A stretch of DNA of 64,000 nt from Calliphora vicina (taxonomy: Eukaryota > Arthropoda > Insecta > Diptera > Calliphoridae), in NCBI RefSeq assembly GCF_958450345.1, contig NC_088781.1:124880431-124944430 (forward strand), written 5' to 3'. Below, piece after piece: positions 11,295 through 23,050 of the stretch. A model generated the notes under the pieces. That model made no database searches. It was not told the origin of the DNA and saw only the letters and a program-made list of their open reading frames with translations. Each line of letters starts with the position of its first letter. Position 1 is the stretch's first letter. Both the position numbers and the translations under genes were made by a program.

Positions 11295-11480
11295 GGTTAT
11301 CTAATGATATTTCAAATATCATTGCAACGATGTATGTTGCAATTAAAAAAAGTTGGACCTACAATGGGTCAAAATCGGGAAAAATGTTTTTTAACCTGAA
11401 TTTTTTTTTCACGAAAAAATGTTTTGTCATAATTTTTTTTTACTAATAAATTTAAAAAAAAATTAATTAAAAAGACAAAC
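11295..11480 (+). mobile_element. Downstream part of the DINE-1-like copy split by the 1400-bp element
   Basis: Continues directly from 9890: GGTTATCTAATGATATTTCAAA, then TTGGACCTACAATGGGTCAA and A/T-rich sequence. Confidence 0.6.
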
Positions 11481-11560
11481 ATTTTTGTTTGGGCCCTATC
11501 GTATTTGCAACAGACAGACAGATGGACGGTAATAGTTAGATCGTCTTATGAGAACCCAGA
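11481..11560 (-). mobile_element. DINE-like fragment, reversed
   Basis: GGGCCCTATCGTATTTGCAACAGACAGACAGATGG is the near reverse complement of 13021-13052. The following GATCGTCTTATGAGAACCCAG pairs with the segment just before it near 12980-13015. Confidence 0.5.
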
Positions 11561-12898
11561 ATATAAATCATACAAATCTTTCCAAGAAATAAACTGTTTT
11601 TTTATCAAAGAAAAAGGTTTTCCAAAAACTTTAAATTTTTCTCAAAAAATAATTAAATTGTTCGTCAACAAATTATTGTTTTACTTGTTTTTTTCTAGAA
11701 TTCTAGTTTCATTAAGAGAATTTTTTTTTTTAATTTTGTATGTTATCATGTTTTTATTAAATTGAATTTCTATGCTGGTACCCAAATATTGTGCGTCTTA
11801 TCTAGTTCTTTTAACAATTGCTAAAAAATAAAGCGGCTTTGATAGTTGTATGGCTTATCATGTTTTATGATTGTTAAAGAAAATTTTGGAAGTATATAAA
11901 AAATGTTTGTTAAGAAAATATTCAAATGCGAAAAATTCAAACTAAGATGAATAATATTTAAAGAATTCTTAAGAGAAAGAGGTAAATAAAAATGCAAAAC
12001 ATTTGTTGTTTAGTAAATGTTAAGAATTTTTAATATTGTATTAAGAGGAAGTGATAATCTTTCAAAATAGGCTGGCTCTTATTTAGCATGATTCATCTAA
12101 ATCGAACCTGTTTATTATCATTTGAATAAGTGTTGGAACTAGTTCTTTGTCATGTAACTTTTTGCCGGGAAAGTAAACTTTTTGTTAAGTTTTTTTTTTT
12201 TGTTATTTATTAAATTGCACCTAGAAAATATGTTATTGTTTTATTAAAAAAAATAGAAACAAATATTTTGTTTACAAAAAATATAATTTCTTTGAAACAT
12301 TTGTTTATAAATTGTTTATTAACACTTGTGTTTAATACAAATAGCAATCATTTATTTATTACTAAGTGGCGAATTTAGATGAATATTATTATTTTCCTTA
12401 ACTACGGCATCATTCAAAAATAAAATATGCCCAATGCTTTGTGTAGACAAGAGTATTTACAAATGTACAATTTAATAATGATTATTATAATAATCATAAA
12501 GAACATAATAATGATGTTAATTATTGTTTTATTTTTTTATTTTTTGTCCATATGGTATTTATGAAATAAACACTATAATAAAACAAAAACCAATTTAGAA
12601 ATACAATACAACAAAAAATTAATTATTTATTTTAGCAAATTGAGGCTGACTTTTTCGTATTTGCACAGCATAGTTTGTTCTTTACTCAATTATTAAATAA
12701 ATAAAATAATAATAATTGAAATACCTCAAAAGGTACATTACATACTGCCGCATATTCTTAATGATTAAGCCACTGAATTACCGGTGTTAGTGAGGAAGTA
12801 TTTCCATATTTAACTTTGTTAAAAGGTTTGTAACCTGCATGCTTTTGATTGAATACTACTTTTTCACACTGCAAACTATTTTTTATATTCATTATCAA
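11561..12898. other. Intergenic sequence, nothing recognised
   Basis: A+T-rich sequence with poly-T runs and short frames of low complexity. No splice-linked exon, RNA gene or element end could be supported. Confidence 0.3.
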
Positions 12899-13160
12899 AA
12901 AACATGGGGCATGGATATTGAGTTTATCATTCCGTTTGTATTATATCGAAATATTAATCGTAGAACCAAAAAGTGTATATATTCTGGGTACTAATAAGGG
13001 TACGATCTAGATATGTCCATCCGTCTGTCTGTTGAAAACACGATAGGGCCCAACTAGCTAGCTGGCTAAAATTTTACACGAATAATCTTTGTTGATAAGG
13101 CTTGTTTGGTATTGAAAATGATCAATATCGGTCAATAATTTCACCTAGCGCCCATAAAAA
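12899..13160 (+). mobile_element. DINE-like fragment, variant subfamily
   Basis: Shows GAGTTTATCATTCCGTTTGTA, AAAGTGTATATATTCTGGGT and ATATGTCCATCCGTCTGTCT in the family's order, then a distinct 3' part (CACGATAGGGCCCAACTAGC). Confidence 0.5.
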
Positions 13161-13329
13161 ATGTCGCCACTTAAAACTGTTTGAGCAGTCATAAATATTA
13201 GAGTTTCGTGTTCGGTGTTAACCGCATCCGAAAACGCGGTTTATCAAGACCTAAAACCGAACCCAAACCGACAATCTATTTTCAGTAGAAAAATTCAAAA
13301 TTTAGAAATGAAAAATAAACTTTTTCATC

Positions 13330-14690
13330 CAATGACACAAACTCATTTATATTCGGCTGTGCCGAATCTTATATAGTATATCCTTCACCAAATTATATTT
13401 TAAAAAATTAAAAAAAAACTTTTAAAATTTTCAAAAAAAAAATTGTTTTAAATTTTGTTTACCTAAAAATATTAAAAAATTTTAATTTTTTTTTCAAAAT
13501 TGTTTTTAAATTTTTATAACAATTTTTTTGAAGAAAGAAAATTCGGGTTAAAAAATATTTTTTTCCCGATTTTGACCCATTGTAGGTCCAACTTACTATA
13601 ATAGCCATATCGTTGCAATGATCTTCGAAATATCTATCATTAGATATCCATATTGTCCATATTAATGACTTAGTAATCCATATATAGATAAACAAGTAAG
13701 ACAGCTATATTCGACTGTGCCGAATCTTATATACCCTTCACCTAACTATACTTAAACATGAATTCTTTTTAAATATTTTCAGGTAAACGAAATTAAATTT
13801 TTTATTTCAAAATTGTTTTTAAATTTTTTTTTTTCGTGAGAAGGGTATATGTATATAAGTTTGTCATTCCGTTTGTAATTTTTCTGAAGACCCCAGATAT
13901 CTTCGGGGTCCAAATCTTCAATAATTCTGTCAGACATGCTTTCGAGAAGTTTTCTATTTAAAATCGGTCCATAAATAACGGAGATATGAGCAAAAAACCG
14001 GGACTACCTCGATTTTTGACCTATTTTTGATCTATATCTGGATTACTAAGTCATTAATATAGACAATATGGATATCTAATGATAGATATTTCAAAGTCCA
14101 TTGCAACGATGTAGATAAGGCTATAGTAAGTTGGACCTACAATGGGTCAAAATCGGGAAAAATATTTTTTAACCCGAATTTTTTTTTCATCAAAAAATTT
14201 TTTTTGTCTGACATTTTTTTTTTCCAAAAAAAAAAATTAAAAAACTATTTAAAAAAAAACAATTAAAAAAAATAAAATTTTGTTACCTAAAAATATTTAA
14301 AAAAATTTATTTTAAAGTATAATTTGGTGAAGGGTATATAAGATTCGGCACAGCCGAATAGAGCTCTCTTACTTGTTTTTTTATTAGTTTTTTCCATTTT
14401 TTTTAAAAATGTTTATAATTTTTTTTTTGTAAAAAGAATTTATGACCAAAAAAATTTTTTGATGAAATATTCTTCCCGATTTTGACCTATTGTAGGTCCA
14501 ACTTACTATAACCATATATACATTGTTGCAATGGACTTTGAAATATCTATCATTAGATATCCATATTGTCTAAATTAATGAGTTAGTAATCCAGATATAT
14601 GTAGATCAAAAATAGGCCAAAAATCTAGGTTGTTCTGGTTTTTTCCTTATATCTCAGCTATTTGTGGGCCGATTTTCCCGGCAACCGTGC
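13330..14690. mobile_element. Cluster of nested and inverted DINE-1-like copies
   Basis: 13330-13690 is a reversed copy with GACCCATTGTAGGTCCAACT and ATCTATCATTAGATATCC. 13692-13835 is a new reversed start (AACAAGTAAGACAGC). 13836-14377 is a plus copy from GTGAGAAGGGTATA to the reverse complement of ACAAGTAAGAGAGCTC. 14378-14690 is again reversed. Neighbouring copies in opposite orientation make long imperfect inverted repeats. Confidence 0.55.
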
Positions 14691-15710
14691 CGGGCACCTT
14701 AATGAACCAATTCATTGCAAAAGCTAATAGTTTTTGCAGACAAAAATAAAGCTTGGAAGCAGAAAATTGTGGGTTTTAACCGACAAACCCGATTTTTATC
14801 AATATCTCGACTTGAGCGACCTCTAAACATCTTCCGAAAAACTTAAAAAAAAAATCTCAAAAATACTTTAACCTATAAGCTTTGAAATTAAGTCATAATA
14901 TATTTCTGATTTTATGATGATTATTATGTTTTTGAAGAATTTCTCTCCAAAAAAACCAACATCGAAAGCCCATCTTTTTATTGACTAATTAACATCCATA
15001 TTCATATAAAATCAACATTTCCATACAATATTTGTTTTATAAATACATACATATTTGATAAATTTAAAAACTGTTTACGAATATAAGGGTAAATATTTGA
15101 ACTTATTAGTTAAATATTCTAAAAAAAATTTAGTTTGACACGGATTAGTTTTAAGATTAAATTAGCATAATGTTAAGAATGTCAATACATAATACATATG
15201 TATGTATAATAGGGTGGCACTTATTTTGAACTTTTGGTTTTTCGATACTCACAAGAACTAAACTGGTTCTTTGTCATTTGTGCCGAATCTTGTATAAAAC
15301 CATCAACATGTGAAAATATAGGGGTTATGTTTTTTCATCACGATTTAGGAAAAAAAAAATCCCACAATTCGAAAAAATTTAACAAACAAAATTTTCACCT
15401 TTTTTCATGTTCTCCAAAATCTTACCAAAATTAGTTTTTTTACTAAATTATTTTTTCACCAAAATTCGTTTTATACTAAATTATTTTTTTCACCAAAAAT
15501 TTATTTCATCACGATTTATTAAAAAAAAATATGCAAGAATTTAAAAAAAAATATTAATTTTGTTATTTTTGTGAATTTTATCCATAAAATCCACATTCGG
15601 ACTGGTAAAAAAAAGAATAATATGGTTGATTTCACAGGAGAAACAATTTTCTAGACGGTTTAATTTCAAATATTTATCAGATATTCAACTAGTTTTAATC
15701 ATGATGTAAT
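14691..15710. other. Intergenic sequence with one transposon-like end
   Basis: Mostly unassigned A+T-rich sequence. At 15208-15240 the motif AGGGTGGCACTTATTTTG resembles the ends seen at 46351 and 50435, so a fragment of that element may be present. The frame at 15234-15434 is not convincing. Confidence 0.35.
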
Positions 15711-16317
15711 AAGTAAGGTGAGATCGTTTCGACAACAAACACAATATTTCTTGCTGACAAGTGCATAGGTTTTGTCAAATAAAAAATAAACGAATTTTAT
15801 TCTGGCATCTTTCAGATTTTTTTAATGGGATGTTTATTTTTTAAGTTCAATTTTATTGATACTCACCTGATTATTTTGTATCTTTTATTTATTATTTTTA
15901 TTAACGTTGATTTTAGCAAAATTTTGCTTCAAAATGTTGCTTTTCAGAATTAAAGAGATTTTAATTTTTGTTAGAATTTTTTAATTTATTATTTTTTATG
16001 TCAACACACAATGTAAATAATCTTTAACAAAACCAATGTAAACACAAAGCTTTTGTTATTTTTGGCATATTAACTACAAAACGGTCGTTAAATTTAAATT
16101 ATATTTGAAAAAGAACAACGGTTTAATAGTGCTTTATCCAAATTTCATTATATGAAATCTTTTTATTCACATTTTCATTCATGTTTTTTGATTTAAACAT
16201 TTTTTTCTTTGAAAATAAAATTTATTTATTTTTCAAAATAAATTCAGTTTGACAAAACTCAAGCACTTTCAATAAAGATAAATAAAAATCAGCTGTGTTG
16301 TTGATTTCACCTTACTT
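15711..16317. mobile_element. MITE-like element with AAGTAAGGTGA ends
   Basis: The left end AAGTAAGGTGAGATC and right end GATTTCACCTTACTT are inverted (a single base differs within 11-15 bp), about 607 bp apart. Further in, CAACAA motifs also match. The flanking bases (TAAT left, AATG right) do not give a clear duplication. No coding. Confidence 0.5.
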
Positions 16318-17061
16318 AATGTATCCTGAGTTTTAATAATTTCGTAATGGAATCAACTAAATTTTCTACTAAAATTTGAATATTGAATTTGATAATTCAA
16401 AGTATATTTATAAATATACTTTGATATAATTGACAAAACGACAGTGAGGCTTACTGTAGATTTACTTACAAAATCAATTCAAATTTCAATCAATTCAAAT
16501 GAGTTGGAAATGAATTCAATTCAAATGAATTGCTAATTCTTTTTTTTAATTCATTTGAATTAATTCAAAATCAATTCAATTCTATTCAAATGAATTGGAA
16601 ACGAATTGCAATTCATTTTTACCAAATTCATTTGAATTGATTCAAATTTCATTCAATTAATTTTTTTGTGTGAATAATTCGCGAATTAATTCAAAAATGA
16701 ATGATTCATTTACAGCTCTGTTGAATGTACAATTTTCGTTATTGGTTAATCTTTAATAAACATTACGAAAACTGTATTTTCAATAACTTTTTTACGAAAC
16801 TGTCGTTGTCGTAAAACGACTAATAATATGTAATAAATATTTAAATTGCAACATTTTAGGAAATAGTTTTTTCTGTGAACGGAAGAAATTTCAATGAAAT
16901 AGGCATAAATTGTATCTGATATTTTTTTGAAAAGTCCGAGTTGGTAAAATTTTGTAATTTGATTTGATCTTCAAAATATTAGCAAATTTTTACTAATTTA
17001 ATATTTATTATCTCGAGATCACCTCATGGTCTCACTCTGAATTTGAGAATACCAATTTTTA
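16318..17061. repeat. Intergenic sequence with AATTCAAATGAATT repeat cluster
   Basis: Between 16470 and 16700 the palindrome-like motif AATTCAAATGAATT and variants recur at least six times, alternating with AATTGGAAACGAATT. The rest is unassigned. It could be a simple-sequence expansion. Confidence 0.5.
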
Positions 17062-17554
17062 TACAGTAATTTTGCACAATCAACTTTGCACGATATTTTG
17101 TGCAGGTAAGTTAAAAATGCAGTTAACCTCAATGCACTTACCTGCTCATTGATGCTGGTAAGTGCATTTATAGTTTACTGCCCAAAAAAGCAGCTAACGG
17201 CAAATAATTTACATGAAGCCTTGTGATTTTTCCGTCTAAAAATAATGTCAAATTGATATTTTAGCTACTTTTAGAATTATTAAGAAGTGTACAACATATT
17301 TTTTCATTCAAAATCGTATTTTTCTTATTTGTTTTGATTTAATTTTGTATTAGGCAGCTAAATTAAATTTTCATGAAAACCAGTTGTAGCTTCCAAAAGT
17401 ATTATGCACTTATCTTAAATGTGCAGGTATGAACAATGCACTTAAATTAACGAATTTATATGGAGTTTGGTAAATAAATATACAAAACACAAGTTTTGTG
17501 CACTTATATGCAAAATACTCTTAAGTGAAAGGCAGGTAAGTCAAAACTACTGTA
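17062..17554. mobile_element. 489-bp Tc1-type MITE with TA target duplication
   Basis: The element is 17064-17552 between TA dinucleotides. The ends are inverted: left CAGTAATTTTGCAC, right the reverse complement of CAGTAGTTTTGACTTACCTG. Inside, GCAGGTAAGT and its inverse recur (17103, 17140-17165, 17423, 17532), so the subterminal regions are also inverted repeats. CAGT-type ends with TA flanks fit the Tc1/mariner superfamily. Non-coding. Confidence 0.7.
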
Positions 17555-18410
17555 TAAAATTTGAACTTTGAACCTCTATAAAAGACAAACCAAAACGTTT
17601 GGAAAATGTTTGAACAATTTCAAATTTTACATTTTTGTTTCCTCCCATATACAAATATGACTAATCAATTTAATCACTTGCACAAACATTATGGCGAAAT
17701 TTACATAATTCTGCAGTATGTTGTAAAAAACAATTAACAGAATGATAAACAAAACTAAAAGTAATTCTAAAATTGTGACCTAAACCTGAGCATTTAAGAA
17801 CAACTAGAAAAATCACAAAAACTTTACAACGCAAGGTTGTTAAAAAAGACCTTTAAATGGTTAATTTGTCAGCAAACTTCAACATAATTATGATTTATGA
17901 GGAAAACTATTGATTTATGACTAGCAATATTAATAATGCAGCTGAAAAATATTTGATTATTATGAAGATTTTTGCTGTTTGCATAATCTGTAAGTTAAAG
18001 GTATTTATATTTTGCAAATTAATCCTAAAAAGTTTAAGTTGGGGTCACATAAATCATTAAAATTTAGGATCTGCTGCTTGACCTACCTAATTTTGAGAAG
18101 TTAAATGACGTTACTGACTGGATGATTTATCATCGCACAGCATTTGATATCGAGTAAAATTGATCGTAATTTTCTTATTACGATTATTATAGATAGAAAT
18201 TTAGTACGTTTCATCATAATTTCGATATCGGAAGCCTTTTCTCATTCGATCACGAATGCGGTAATTTGGCCCCTGAAGTTATAGTCATTAAATTAGGACT
18301 GTAGCTCCAAATTTGGAAATTCGAACCTTAGTGGTATTAAAATTTTGCTACCAATCAATTATTCAAATTGCAATAAATCTTTTGGTAATTGTTTCTTTAA
18401 GAAATATTAA
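17555..18410. other. 3' flank of sip1, nothing recognised
   Basis: A+T-rich intergenic sequence downstream of the sip1 gene. No supported coding exon or element boundary. Confidence 0.3.
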
Positions 18411-18430
18411 TTTATTATTCAATTTTTATT
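18411..18430 (-). terminator. Poly(A) signals of sip1
   Basis: On the minus strand AATAAA occurs at 18425-18430 and again at 18411-18416, 46 and 60 bp beyond the stop codon. Either can serve; the 3' UTR would be short. Confidence 0.55.
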
Positions 18431-18475
18431 AACATAATGCATTTTCGTCGATTAATCCTTTTGCTTTTAACCCGC

Positions 18476-21400
18476 TTAATTTAAAATTCCAGTTATAGCT
18501 CTCTCTATCATTGGCTGCAACGGTGTGGGTACCCAATTCTTAAACGTTCCATCACTTAACATGCAAACATTGCGATCAATGTAACAATACAATTTGCCCA
18601 CGCGATAGATTTGTTTGCCCAGCTCTCGCCGCCCGGGTAGAGGAGCAAACAGCACACCTCTGTCGGCACATTTACGTGAGACCAACTCTTTGAATTCCAT
18701 TTGAGTGGGAGCTGGTACTTGTAGATCCATAAGCGAGGGAGGAGGTGGTGGTGGCTGAGGCGGTGGTGGCACAGGTGTAGCCTTTATGTGAGCTCCTATA
18801 CTGCTGGCACTTGTTAGTGTGGGTGTAGATGCTAGCTGATCCGTAGCACGATGCATAATCTCTAGAGCTCTGCGTAAGTGTTCTTTTATGTTGGGCTCTC
18901 TTAAAATCTCCTCAGAGAACATACTCTTCCAGCCGGAATACCAACGTGAAATTTCGCCATAGTCTGGCGATTGATTGAGCCACAGAACCAGTACTTGCAT
19001 CCATTTGGGAAAGAAATATTTATCTAAAATTTGAGCCATTTGTATGGAGGGTATTAGTTCATGCCATTCCCAAACTTGATTCCAGGGTTCTGTAAAATAA
19101 ATAGACAATTTTTTTTTATAATTCACAATTTCCCCCTAAAACAATTCACTTACCCAAATCCTGTTGCAAAGGATTGATAACAAATTCCGTCAAAACCATT
19201 TGCAGTTTTGGTATAATATGCTGCAACAAGAAAACCTGCATTTCACTGTTATCAAAGGCTCCTTTCCAAGGTGTTAACATGGCACGGGCCGAACGATCCT
19301 GTGGCATCCAGGCTTGTAAAGCATTGCCCAATTTCTCACGTATAGTGGGGAATATAAATTCCTCCATTTTATGACCCAATATAGTATTCCAGGGTAAAAT
19401 CCATATATGTATGGGCACGGTATCGGTGAGAGGATCCCAATTACGCACCGCTGTACTCAAACGCGGCAATATTAATTGTTCTAGCACCGAATCTAGAATC
19501 CATGTGGGAAATAGGGGAGCCCAACAGTCCAGCAAAGCAGCCATAGACTGATACTGTTTAGGATCCCAAAATTCAGCACAAGAACGGAAACTGGGTATTA
19601 CTCCAGCCCACACCAGCGAAGAATAGGGATCAAAGATATTGGAACGTGTCTCTGTTTGTATATCGTTTTGATTTTCCAATATAGAACGCCATTTCTTAAT
19701 TAACTCCACATACATGGTGGGATTCTCCAGAGGTTTCCAATCGCACAGATGATTTTTCAGCAAGGGAGCTATAATGCCCGCTGCCAAATCTCCCAAACCA
19801 AATTGTTTATACTCGGACGCGTAATCATGCTGCAATTGCAGAAATATTTTTTCTGCCCGCTCTAAATCCACATCTGATTCATTGCTGGTCAACTCATCTA
19901 CCAGACAGAAGACTTTATCCAAAGTACTAATGTGATTACTTTCTAAACTGACAATTTCTTGCAGTTGCTTCTTTTCCTGTTCGAGCGACAGTTGTCTTTC
20001 ACAGGCAGCATTTTGCGCTGAATCCAACGATATAATGTCCTGTTCACACATGTTTACTATTAGTGTGAGATTGTGCATGAGTTCGGGTAGAGCAAATGAG
20101 GTAGCCGACTTTTTCGGCTGTTCATTGAGGTCATATAAATCTTCGTCGGTAACTTTCGATTGGGCAATGGCATGATAGCCACTTAGGACACGTTTTTCAG
20201 GGCCGGTCATATCAATGACGGGGACATTGCCGAGTTTTTTACTACAATTGGGAATAATTGAAAGGTGAAATTAATTGCTAAAATAGGTACAAAGTAGAAA
20301 ATTTCTGGATTCGCTTTTACAATTTACAAGTATGTGATGAAAATCGTCAAATTCAAAATTAACGATTTGGAAAGGTGTGTTGAAGAAATGGCTCATTGAA
20401 AGTAACATAAAAGGATTCATTAAATTTGTTTGATCAAATTAATTAAAAGGTGTCTAAATAAAAGTTTAAATAATTTACAAAACGAAAGCAACTTCAGCTC
20501 ATTAATTTTCGTATTCAAATCGTTTCGAAATTAAGCCTATGAAGTAATTCATAATGAATTCATTAACGGAATGGTTAAGAGATAATCAGGCCTGTCACAG
20601 AATTTCATTCCGATCGAAAGTGGAATTAATTCCGTATTTTGCTTCTTCAGAAAAAGTAAAACGAAAATTTCTTTCAGTTTTCAAAGTGGAATTGATATTT
20701 GATTGTAATTATTTGGTTTTCTAAAATTTTTAATCAATTTCTGTACCAAAACCTTCACATTTCTTTTAATATGAAAAACGCTGTCAAATTAAAATCAGAA
20801 ATACAGAATTATGAAATATAAAAACTACGGAATTGAAACCATTCCGAACAAAATGTGTGACAGGCCTAAATATTTAATTTGATTTCGAAATTTGAATTAA
20901 GAATCATGGTACAATCATGATTATGAATTAATTTGTTCAAAACTTTTGTTTCATTTTATAAATACATATTCTAGCTTTTGCTAAATTAGCACTAAATTGT
21001 GCTTGAGACACATGAAATTTATTGAGCACAAGAATTGCCTTACTCACCCACCTTATTTTATCGCTGATAATATAATTGGAATTTTTGCCTTTTTCCAACA
21101 CCTCCTCTACGGATTTGTAATAATAACGCTTTGAAGCTTTTTCCTGCTTAGGATCACCTGCTTTTTTCCATTTGTTTAGCTTTTCCTTAAACTCCTTAGC
21201 CTCGCGAACATCTTCGTCTATTTTAGGTGTATGCTAAAATAAAATCAATTCAAAATTTAAATTCCAGACAATATCAAAGCATATAACAACTTACCCCTTT
21301 ACCACCCACACTAGCAGCCGTCTCCGGGCCATATGCTCCAATGGCACCTCTACCCTTACGTACATGAGCCTCTACAGGCTGCGAAATACCCTGCAAATCT

Positions 21401-22058
21401 TTACCCAACCCCATGCCTGGCTTATATCCCATCTGCAACAGCAATTTAGCTCCTATGCCACGAGTGTGTTGTTCCCAGGCCCCTACATTAGAATTGCCTG
21501 ACTGGTTATGCTTAAAATATGAAGGTTTCTGTTGAGCTGGTGGAGGTTTTCTAGTCTCTGGTTCTTCCTCTGACTCTTCACTTGTGTGAGCGGAATCAAC
21601 ATCCATTAGAGTAGGCCTGCCGCCCGTACCAAAACCGGGACGAGGATTTATTTCATCTTCTTCATCTGTTATCGGATTTTCGTCATCATCTTCTTCATTG
21701 CTGGCATCATCTTCCTTCTTTTTATCCTTTTTCTTGCCCGACTGTTGTATGCCACCGGCCACAAAACTAACCGGAGCCGTGTAATCTTTACTGCGACTGC
21801 CGGAGGAACCTAAGCCCATGCGGCCTTTGCGTCCTCCACGACGACGTCCGGAAGATTCTTCTTCTTCATTTTCGCTATCATCAGCCCAAATACCTTTAAA
21901 AATATTGGATATTTATTAAAAAAATACAAAAATTTACATTTTGACTCACCATATATTTGCTGCTGTTTGGTATGTTTTTTCCTGGTCCTATTCGGATTGA
22001 ATTCATTTTCCAAATCATAGTCGGTTATTTCAAAACGTTCATATTCATTATCGGACAT
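18476..22058 (-). CDS. sip1: Tuftelin-interacting protein 11 / septin-interacting protein 1, complete, five exons
   Basis: Exons on the minus strand: 22058-21950, 21893-21295, 21233-21052, 20241-19154, 19089-18476. These join in frame to 2592 nt, 863 residues plus stop, close to human TFIP11 (about 837). In order: an acidic N-terminal TFIP11 region (1-120, with basic/acidic KKDKKKEDD near 89), a G-patch (about 182-226, GIGAKLLLQMGYKPGMGLGK), VIDMTGPEKRVLSGY near 305, a coiled coil near 350-385, the GCFC-type domain (about 390-670), a polyproline stretch (about 765-776) and a conserved C-terminus with KQIYRVGKLYCYIDRNV. Family role: nuclear G-patch cofactor that activates the DEAH helicase DHX15/Prp43 to disassemble the intron-lariat spliceosome (yeast Ntr1); the fly protein was found through septin binding. 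All introns are GT-AG; exon 3 uses GTGGGT, the only one of three overlapping donors that keeps the frame. The start codon is the first in frame and encodes the conserved MSDNEYERFEITDYDLE. Confidence 0.93.
20588..20867. mobile_element. 280-bp MITE in sip1 intron 3
   Basis: The ends AGGCCTGTCACA and TGTGACAGGCCT form a perfect 12-bp inverted repeat, followed by looser inverted similarity (TTCATTCCGATCG against TTGTTCGGAATGG). Flanking octamers differ, so no target duplication is supported. A related fragment (GGACTATCACAGAATTCTAT) is at about 33522-33580. It accounts for part of the length of this 810-bp intron; the other sip1 introns are 50-65 bp. Confidence 0.65.
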
Positions 22059-22250
22059 ATCTTTAATAGGTTTTTAATCAATTTTATTAATATTTTCTAT
22101 AAATTTGCTATATTTTTGCGATTTTATTGAGACCGGTGTAAACAAAACGTTTGACAGTTGCTAAAAACAGTTGACAGAAGCAGTAATCCTCAAACTGTAA
22201 GATTCTCTAACTATATTTGAGGGGGTTGCCATATGAGCAGTATGCCATTC
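22059..22250 (-). promoter_or_regulatory. Presumed sip1 promoter and 5' UTR
   Basis: The region just upstream of the sip1 start codon. I see no clear TATA box or DRE. GTTGACAG/TTTGACAG-like motifs repeat at about 22148-22178 (GTTTGACAGTTGC, GTTGACAGAAGC). The assignment rests on position only. Confidence 0.3.
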
Positions 22251-22489
22251 GCCATGAGGTGAATTAATTTGTTATATTTGTGTTATTATTAAAATTACAA
22301 AACCGTTAAATTTAAAATAATTTAACCAGGTTTAATATAATAATATATTTAATTAATGTTATACTGTTCTAGTGGTTTTATTTGTCAACTTTCTGTCAAG
22401 ACACGCCATATTTGTGTATATTATGTGGACTTCGCACTTGCCGGAGATTTTTCCAGAAAAAACATGATTTGTGAAAATTTAGAAACCAA

Positions 22490-22950
22490 AATAAACGATT
22501 TTAAAGCTGGATTGGAACCAAAAACTATCTGAGAAAAATATTTGATTAATAAATCATCAGTTTTAAAAAATACAAACAACTTTTGTGAGACAGGTACTGC
22601 AAAAATTCGTATATAGGTCATTTTAAACGATGTATCCATGCGTTGAGGAAAATATGCCTCTAGTTTTCTGATTCCAGCTCGACAATGACTCCCAACTCAC
22701 TTCTAGGCTTGTTGTAACGGAGAGTTTACAATCCAATGCGTAAATACTTTTGAAATGGCCTGCCAAATTGCCAGATCTCAATATCATGGAAAATTGTAGA
22801 TAACAAAATACGGACTCAAGATTATACTCAGAAGGAAGCTTTATCAGATGCGGTTATAAGGGAATGAAAAATATTTCAAAGAAACAATTGAACCTTTAAT
22901 TTGTTAATTGGTTCAATGTATCGACGCTGAGAAGCAGTAATAAAAAAACA
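22490..22950 (+). pseudogene. Tc1-like transposase relic
   Basis: Reading forward from 22493, NDFKAGLEPKTI then a stop, then EKYLINKSSV and ETGTAKIR match the N-terminal helix-turn-helix of Tc1-type transposases. From about 22755, WPAKLPDLNIMENC is the degraded form of the family's WPxxSPDLNPIENLW catalytic end. It is followed by a region ending SMYRR-EAVIK. The central catalytic part is missing, and stops and frame changes are present. A long-dead copy. Confidence 0.75.
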
Positions 22951-22965
22951 TAAAATTTTTTTAAA

Positions 22966-23050
22966 AATTAAAATCCGGAAGAATTCCGGAGATATTGATG
23001 TATGAAACGTATATGTAAGTTATTTGGGGACTTCGGAAAATTGATTGATA
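22966..23050 (-). mobile_element. DINE-1-like fragment
   Basis: CCGGAAGAATTCCGGAGATA, TTGATGTATGAAACG and TAAGTTATTTGGGGACTTCG match the reversed middle part of the family (compare 47740-47805). Confidence 0.55.

Noticed and set aside
19174..19374. Plus-strand frame opposite sip1 exon 4
   Set aside because: Shadow of the conserved minus-strand exon.
21038..21060. Using GTGAGT as the exon 3 donor of sip1
   Set aside because: It would shift the frame into exon 4; GTGGGT restores a continuous protein matching the family.
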